NCBI RefSeq assembly: GCF_016756395.1
Contig: NZ_AP018365.1
Coordinates: 2,549,501 to 2,613,500, forward strand
Length of the DNA stretch: 64,000 nucleotides
DNA from: Streptomyces sp. SN-593
GTDB lineage: Bacteria; Actinomycetota; Actinomycetes; Streptomycetales; Streptomycetaceae
Direction of reading: 5' to 3'
Shown here piece by piece: positions 59,974-64,000 of the stretch. A program made the position numbers and the translations under genes. A model generated the notes under the pieces. It was not told where the DNA came from. It saw nothing but the letters and a program-made list of their open reading frames with translations, and did no database searches. Numbering within the stretch: the stretch's first letter is position 1; the number at the start of each line of letters is the position of its first letter.

Positions 59974-61095
59974 TCAGCGGTTGAAGTAGGTCAGCCAGGT
60001 GTCGGCGATGACGGCCCGGTCGGCAGGGTTCACGGCGTGCATGCCGTTCGTGAGGTCGCCGCGGACGAGCATGCGGATGGCCGCGAGTATCTCGGCCTGG
60101 ACGAGGAAGATGAACGGGCCCACGCTGGCGCCGTGCAGGAAGTTGACGGCGTTGCCGCCGTTGAGCAGGTAGAAGTAGTGGCCCGTGGTCTGGTAGCGCG
60201 TGACGTGTTCACCGTCTCGGGTGCGCTGGTAGACGGCGGGCAGCCCGGCCAGGTCGAGTTCGTCCTCGCTACTGGTGACCGTGGCGACGTAGGCGCCGTT
60301 GCGCAGCGAGGAGAAGTCCTCGCTGCGCAGACAGACGGCGCCGGTGGCGCACAGGACCAGGCCCGCTCGGTGCAGGGCGGTGTCCCGGTCGCGGGCGACG
60401 GTGAAGCCCTGGGAGAGGGCCTGGGTGCGGCGGATCGGGTCGATGTCGTGCACGGTGACCTGGACTCCCTTGGCGTGCAGGAGTCGGGCGATGGAGGAGC
60501 CGAGCTTGCCGAACCCGATGACCAGGGCGGGCCGGCCGTGCAGGATGTCACCCCGGCCGCGCATCAGCGCCTCGGTGGAGAAGACGACGGACTGGCCGAC
60601 GAGGAAGTCCTCGGGGTCCTTCAGGGGGGAGCGGGCCACGGACACGACGGGGCAGGGGTGCTTGTCGAGTGCGGCGTACCGCCGGTGGCCGTTCTCGGTG
60701 TCCTCGACCACTCCGAGGACCGTGCCGGAGAAGCGCTCCTGAACGGCGCCCAGGGTCGGGGCGAAGTACCCGCCGACGTCGAGCAGGACCACGGGCTCAC
60801 CCGCCGCACGGCTCTCCAGGTACTCCACGGCCTGGTCTGCGTCGGCGAACAGGTCCCGGCTGAGGGGGTCGCACTGCGCGATCCCCTCGACCTCGCGCAA
60901 CGCCGGAGGCGCGATCGACTTCGGCTTGGGCAGCACCGCGCGCAGGTGGGACGCGGAGGCCACGGCCCGGACGAAGCTCGGACGTTCGGGCAACAGATGG
61001 GTGACCAGCAGCGACGAGGACTGTGTCTCCGGGCGGAAGTGCGACGTGATCTTCCCGAAGTAGGCCTCCAACCGGGCGCGTTCGAACGACTCCAC
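59974..61095 (-). CDS. Divergent adenosylhomocysteinase-like NAD-binding protein
   Basis: A 373-residue protein resembling S-adenosylhomocysteine hydrolase but ~100 residues shorter. The NAD Rossmann motif is GRPALVIGFGKLGSSIARLL; the block GVVEDTENGHRRY parallels the substrate-site Glu region, and PLKDPEDFLVGQSVVFSTEAL keeps the catalytic Lys and an Asp four residues later. Where the true enzyme has Gly-His (catalytic His) in the VCNIGHFDVEID strand, this protein has VATVTSSEDELDL, so the His seems lost. It may be a non-hydrolytic NAD-dependent relative. The GTG at 61095 has AAGGGGG upstream. A tandem 10-bp element at 61182-61201 precedes it. Confidence 0.75.
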   Translation of the reverse strand: MESFERARLEAYFGKITSHFRPETQSSSLLVTHLLPERPSFVRAVASASHLRAVLPKPKSIAPPALREVEGIAQCDPLSRDLFADADQAVEYLESRAAGEPVVLLDVGGYFAPTLGAVQERFSGTVLGVVEDTENGHRRYAALDKHPCPVVSVARSPLKDPEDFLVGQSVVFSTEALMRGRGDILHGRPALVIGFGKLGSSIARLLHAKGVQVTVHDIDPIRRTQALSQGFTVARDRDTALHRAGLVLCATGAVCLRSEDFSSLRNGAYVATVTSSEDELDLAGLPAVYQRTRDGEHVTRYQTTGHYFYLLNGGNAVNFLHGASVGPFIFLVQAEILAAIRMLVRGDLTNGMHAVNPADRAVIADTWLTYFNR

Positions 61096-61181
61096 GGGTC
61101 CCCCTTCGGCAGGCCGACGTACCCGACGTCGGCGACGACGTCTGCCGAGCGTAGGAACGAGTCCGTGGTCGCCTCCACGGT

Positions 61182-61201
61182 CTTGCGCGGGTTTGCACCG
61201 A
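61182..61201 (-). promoter_or_regulatory. Tandem 10-bp element upstream of the AHCY-like/NUDIX operon
   Basis: Two adjacent decamers, CTTGCGCGGG and TTTGCACCGA, each match 7 of 10 positions of the perfect decamer CTTGCACGAA that is tandemly repeated at 62869-62888. The site lies about 90 bases upstream of the AHCY-like start codon, next to the 3' end of the XRE regulator gene. Confidence 0.45.
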
Positions 61202-61202
61202 T

Positions 61203-62051
61203 TCACCCCAGCACATCGAGGGCCGTGCCGATGAGGGACCTCGCGGCGGCGCCGTGGACCGCGATCCCCGCCAGCTCGGTGAAGGCTCGCGCGTAAGCGC
61301 CGATCTCGCCCGGCTGGGTGACGGTCAGGTGGGCGGACACCAGCTCCACGTTGACCTGCGCGTCGTCGTAGATGGTGAAGGACTCGACGGGCCATCCGAC
61401 TCCGCGAGGCCGACCGAGGGGCACGACGCCAAGGCTCACGGACGGCAGTGCAGCGGCCGTGACGAGATGGCGCAGTTGCCCCGCCATGACATCCGCGTCT
61501 CCGATGACCGTCCGCAGGACCCACTCCTCGATCAGTACGGCGAAGCGGTGGTCGCCCGAGCGCAGGACCCGCTGGCGGTCCATGCGCACGGCCACGGCGG
61601 CGTCGATGTCGTCCGGCACGTCCCGGAGTGCGCTGACGGTGCTCAGCACGGCACGCGTGTAGGAGTCCGTCTGGAGCAGGCCGGGGATCACCCATGACTG
61701 GTAGGTGCGGAAACGCCGCGTGCGCTCGAACAGCGGGCGCACCGACTCCTGCGCGTGCGTGAGGCCCGCTTGTTCCATGCGTCGCCACTCGACGTACTGG
61801 CCCTCGATGCCGCGCGCGGTGGCGATGAGGCCGGCCGTTCGATCGGCCACGTCACAGATGTCCGTCCACGCCCTGATGTCGGCGACGGAGGGCGGCGTCC
61901 TGCCGTGCTCCAGCCGTGAGGTCTTCGACTCGTGCCAGCCGGCGCGCCTGGCCAGTTCCCGGCCGGTCAGACCTGCTTCCTGCCGGATCTCGCGCAGTCG
62001 CCGGCCGAGCGCGTGCCGGGCCTCGTGGACGCTTGAGGAAGGGGACGTCAC
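61203..62051 (-). CDS. XRE-family regulator with DUF5753 domain
   Basis: A 282-residue regulator of the type numerous in Streptomyces. The N-terminal helix-turn-helix (ALGRRLREIRQEAGLTGRELARRAGWHESKTSRLEHGRTPP) is followed by DUF5753 (~100-275), including SWVIPGLLQTDSYTRAVL and VEWRRMEQAGLTHAQ. The start is a GTG at 62051, 17 bases after the stop of the DUF6879 gene. The gene therefore forms an operon with it and the small upstream gene. Relatives often act together with small partners such as DUF397 or RsbW-like proteins; here the partner slot is taken by DUF6879. Confidence 0.9.
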   Translation of the reverse strand: MTSPSSSVHEARHALGRRLREIRQEAGLTGRELARRAGWHESKTSRLEHGRTPPSVADIRAWTDICDVADRTAGLIATARGIEGQYVEWRRMEQAGLTHAQESVRPLFERTRRFRTYQSWVIPGLLQTDSYTRAVLSTVSALRDVPDDIDAAVAVRMDRQRVLRSGDHRFAVLIEEWVLRTVIGDADVMAGQLRHLVTAAALPSVSLGVVPLGRPRGVGWPVESFTIYDDAQVNVELVSAHLTVTQPGEIGAYARAFTELAGIAVHGAAARSLIGTALDVLG

Positions 62052-62068
62052 TGCCCTCGTACCGCGTT

Positions 62069-62584
62069 TCAGCCGATCGCGTAGTCAGCGTGCGGCACGG
62101 CACGCTCCCACACCCTCGTGAAGGCATCCGCGCACAGTCGCACGGCGGCCTGGTCGGTCCGCACCTCCTCATCGTCGGCGGCCGGTTCGCCCTCCCCGTC
62201 GAAGTGGTGGAAGACGACGACGTCGCCGTCGAAGAGCCAGAAGTCGTTCCCCGGAAGCGCCAGGTCCGATGCCCGCCGCCGGGCCAGCCAGCGGACCTGC
62301 TCGCCGGCCGTGACATTGCCGGCCGTCAGGTGGTGCTCGAACCGGACGTAGTCGCTCACCGGCTCCGAGACGATACGGGCCCGCCGCACCGGAACGCCCC
62401 GGGACGTCGTCTCCGCGATGAGGGACAGCCATGCACCGGCCACCACGAGGCCGTCCCGCTCTCCCGCCCGCCAGGCCGCGAAACGCGGATCGGAGCGCAT
62501 GTACCCGTCCCGCATCTCCAGGTGCACGGCGCTGCGGCGGCAGGAGCGCAGCCGGTCCTCAAGAGTTGGTGCCGGTCCCGCCAC
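62069..62584 (-). CDS. DUF6879 family protein
   Basis: A 171-residue cytoplasmic protein of unknown function. Its conserved features include the DGYMRSDPRFAAWRAGE block, RARIVSEPVSDYVRFEHHLTA, and the aromatic NDFWLFDGDVVVFHHFDGEG strand pair; it ends near residues 150-171 with a helix rich in Arg/Glu. DUF6879 proteins are, as I recall, encoded beside XRE-DUF5753 regulators in many Streptomyces and may modulate them. The start is the GTG at 62584, inside the end of the 77-residue gene (26-base overlap). Confidence 0.82.
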   Translation of the reverse strand: MAGPAPTLEDRLRSCRRSAVHLEMRDGYMRSDPRFAAWRAGERDGLVVAGAWLSLIAETTSRGVPVRRARIVSEPVSDYVRFEHHLTAGNVTAGEQVRWLARRRASDLALPGNDFWLFDGDVVVFHHFDGEGEPAADDEEVRTDQAAVRLCADAFTRVWERAVPHADYAIG

Positions 62585-62792
62585 TGCCGTTGACCTCCGG
62601 GAAGAACTGCATCATGCGCTGGGGGAACTCGATGACGGTCTCGTGGTCGGGGATGTCCAACTGCCGCAGGCGCTCGGCGTCCAGCACCTTCCATCCCTGC
62701 AGGAGATAGTGGCCCGTCACGTCGTCGTAGTAGACGGTGGGCGACTTTCCCTCGGGGCTCTCCGGGTCCTTGCCCAGCCTGTGCAGCGTCAT
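62559..62792 (-). CDS. Small protein preceding DUF6879
   Basis: A 77-residue protein starting MTLHRLGKDPESPEGKSP and containing TVYYDDVTGHYLLQGWKVLD, a compact beta-rich sequence, then IPDHETVIEFPQRMMQFF. It has no signal or membrane segment. It overlaps the DUF6879 gene by 26 bases and is the first gene of the three-gene regulator operon. Small proteins of this kind occur in the same position in related loci as I recall. The ATG at 62792 is chosen because GGAGAGAC lies before it. Confidence 0.78.
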   Translation of the reverse strand: MTLHRLGKDPESPEGKSPTVYYDDVTGHYLLQGWKVLDAERLRQLDIPDHETVIEFPQRMMQFFPEVNGSGGTGTNS

Positions 62793-62868
62793 GGTCTCTC
62801 CGCCGGGGACGGTCTGCGAACTGCCTGTCTCCGGAAGCTTCCTCCGTCCCGCCCGCGCTTCCCACCGC

Positions 62869-62888
62869 CTTGCACGAACTTGCACGAA
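62869..62888 (-). promoter_or_regulatory. Tandem 10-bp repeat upstream of the XRE operon
   Basis: Two perfect adjacent copies of CTTGCACGAA (62869-62878 and 62879-62888) lie ~77 bases upstream of the operon's first start codon. The 10-base period places them on one DNA face. A degenerate pair of the same type is found at 61182-61201, so this is a good candidate for the XRE regulator's operator. Confidence 0.55.
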
Positions 62889-62948
62889 ACGAGGCGACCG
62901 GCCCTGTCCCGCCCCCGGGATCCGACGGGGGTGGCCCCGGGGTGTCGT

Positions 62949-63965
62949 TCAGACGGCCAGGGGGTGGGGGGTGGCGGGGTGGGAGGGCTCCGTGGTGATC
63001 AGGGTGTGGAGGCGGTGGAGGCGTTCGCGGGTGGTGTCGTCCGCCGGGACGTAGGTGGTCAGCCGCGGGCCCTGCTGCGGGCCGAGCCACAGGTGGGTGA
63101 AGTCGAAGGCGAGCAGGCCGACATCGCGGTTGAGGTAGCGCTTGACGTGGCTGTCGGGCTGGACCAGCACCTCGTGGCGCTCCCACATCGCGCAGAACTC
63201 CGGAGACCCCTGCTGGAGCCTTCTGAGCAGGGCCTTCCACGCCGGGTCCGCGAGGTGCTGCGCCATCGAGGCGCGGAACTTCGCCGCCATCAGCCGGATA
63301 TTCTCCTCGCGGTCCAGCATCCGCTCGCGCCACGCCGGGTCGGTGAAGGCGAGCCACATCAGGTTGCGGTCCTCGGGCGGCATCCCGTCCAGGTCGCCGA
63401 CCAGGCGCCCGTAGGTCCGGTTGTGGGCGATGATGTCGTAGCGGCTGTTCAGGACGGCCGCGGGCAGCGGTTCGAGCTGGTCGACCATGGCGCGCACGGT
63501 CGGCGACATGCCCGGGCAGTCCAGGTCCGGGTGCGGGTCGGCGGCCCCGGCGAGCGTGAACAGGTGGCGCCGCTCCATCCGGTCCAGCATGAGCGCGCGG
63601 GCGATGGCGTCGGCGACCTGCCCGGAGACCTGGATGTCCCGGGCCTGCTCCAGCCACGTGTACCAGGTCACCCCGACCGCGGCGAGCTGCGCGACCTCCT
63701 CGCGGCGCAGCCCGGGGGTGCGCCGGCGGCGGCCGGGCGGCAGCCCGACCTGCTCCGGCGAGATCCGCTCGCGGCGGCTGCGCAGGAAGGACGCGAGTTC
63801 GTGCCGGCGGCTCCGCGCGGCGGTCCCGGCGTCCACGGCCGCGCCTCGGCTCCGCCCCGCGGTCCGGCCACCCGGCGCGCCGCGGTCACCCGACGCACCG
63901 GCGCCCAAGGCCGCGGCGGCGTTCCCCGCGGTGGGCCCCGCCGTGACCCCCGCCGAGACCCCCAC
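62949..63965 (-). CDS. XRE-family regulator (MmyB-like), 5' end possibly outside window
   Basis: A helix-turn-helix regulator with the MmyB-type layout: ELASFLRSRRERISPEQVGLP, GLRREEVAQLAAVGVTWYTWLEQARDI (recognition part), then a PAS-like ligand region with AVLNSRYDIIAHNRTYGRLVGD and RNLMWLAFTDPAWRE. The frame stays open to the window edge; GTG codons at 63965 and 63836 are possible starts. The first ~45 residues from 63965 are Ala/Gly-rich and not part of the fold, so 63836 (close to the domain) may be the true start. Such proteins frequently control an adjacent divergent dehydrogenase gene, which would lie beyond the window. Confidence 0.85.
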   Translation of the reverse strand: MGVSAGVTAGPTAGNAAAALGAGASGDRGAPGGRTAGRSRGAAVDAGTAARSRRHELASFLRSRRERISPEQVGLPPGRRRRTPGLRREEVAQLAAVGVTWYTWLEQARDIQVSGQVADAIARALMLDRMERRHLFTLAGAADPHPDLDCPGMSPTVRAMVDQLEPLPAAVLNSRYDIIAHNRTYGRLVGDLDGMPPEDRNLMWLAFTDPAWRERMLDREENIRLMAAKFRASMAQHLADPAWKALLRRLQQGSPEFCAMWERHEVLVQPDSHVKRYLNRDVGLLAFDFTHLWLGPQQGPRLTTYVPADDTTRERLHRLHTLITTEPSHPATPHPLAV

Positions 63966-64000
63966 CGTGGGCCCCGCCGCCCCGTCGGCGCCCGTACCGC

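Overview
The window is very GC-rich chromosomal DNA from an actinomycete, almost certainly a Streptomyces or close relative (Streptomycetaceae). The evidence is the GC-heavy third codon positions, frequent GTG starts, ATGA/GTGA stop-start overlaps, and the gene content: hrdA beside dnaG, dgt, nirBD, ppdK, and XRE-DUF5753 regulators. From memory, not checked, the hrdA-dnaG block and its surroundings match the S. coelicolor SCO2463-SCO2497 neighbourhood, so most of the window looks like conserved core with accessory insertions.

Layout. 1-4286: the 3' end of an MmgE/PrpD gene, a CaiB/BaiF CoA-transferase, a CitE-like lyase and an EhpF-like adenylate-forming protein, all on the plus strand. This is probably a small acid/CoA pathway. 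4479-4866: three minus-strand tRNA genes (CAU, then two identical Asn). 5047-6918: a small membrane protein and a xylulokinase-type sugar kinase. 7260-12585: the two subunits of a heterodimeric ABC exporter, separated by an IS110-family element. 12668-14355: a secreted protein and a lipoprotein. 14508-17839: hrdA and dnaG. 17976-21805: a secreted GH9 cellulase, a GNAT acetyltransferase and an NAD/FAD oxidoreductase. 22344-25364: an anti-sigma-like ATP-binding protein with a zinc-ribbon partner, a GntR regulator and a divergent methyltransferase, with two copies of the same large palindrome. 25590-29888: dgt, a sirohydrochlorin chelatase, and a divergent HxlR/NmrA pair.

30094-44162 is a 14-kb locus: DUF4132-like protein, 1773-residue protein of unknown function, MoxR ATPase, DUF5682-VWA fusion and SWIM zinc-finger protein. 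It parallels the E. coli yehI-yehL-yehM-yehP-yehQ set and is the best candidate here for an under-described system. 44325-46467: a DUF218 protein, an OsmC protein and a hypothetical protein. 46650-49672: nirBD with a possible GlnR array upstream. 49665-52518: a GH10 xylanase and a LacI regulator with shared GAAA/TTTC-type operators. 52736-54771: an MFS exporter and its MarR regulator. 54895-59265: tRNA-dihydrouridine synthase and pyruvate phosphate dikinase. 59426-62792: a NUDIX hydrolase, a divergent adenosylhomocysteinase-like protein, an XRE-DUF5753 regulator, a DUF6879 protein and a small protein, with related tandem 10-bp repeats before two of the transcription units. 62949-64000: a second XRE regulator running to the window edge.

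Themes. Siroheme supply (sirohydrochlorin chelatase) and siroheme use (NirB) both occur here. Plant-polysaccharide use is represented by GH9, GH10-CBM2, a xylulokinase-type kinase, the LacI regulator and a CebR-like box. Several regulators have readable palindromic or repeated operator candidates beside them. All functions are inferred by reading translations and motifs; no database search was possible.
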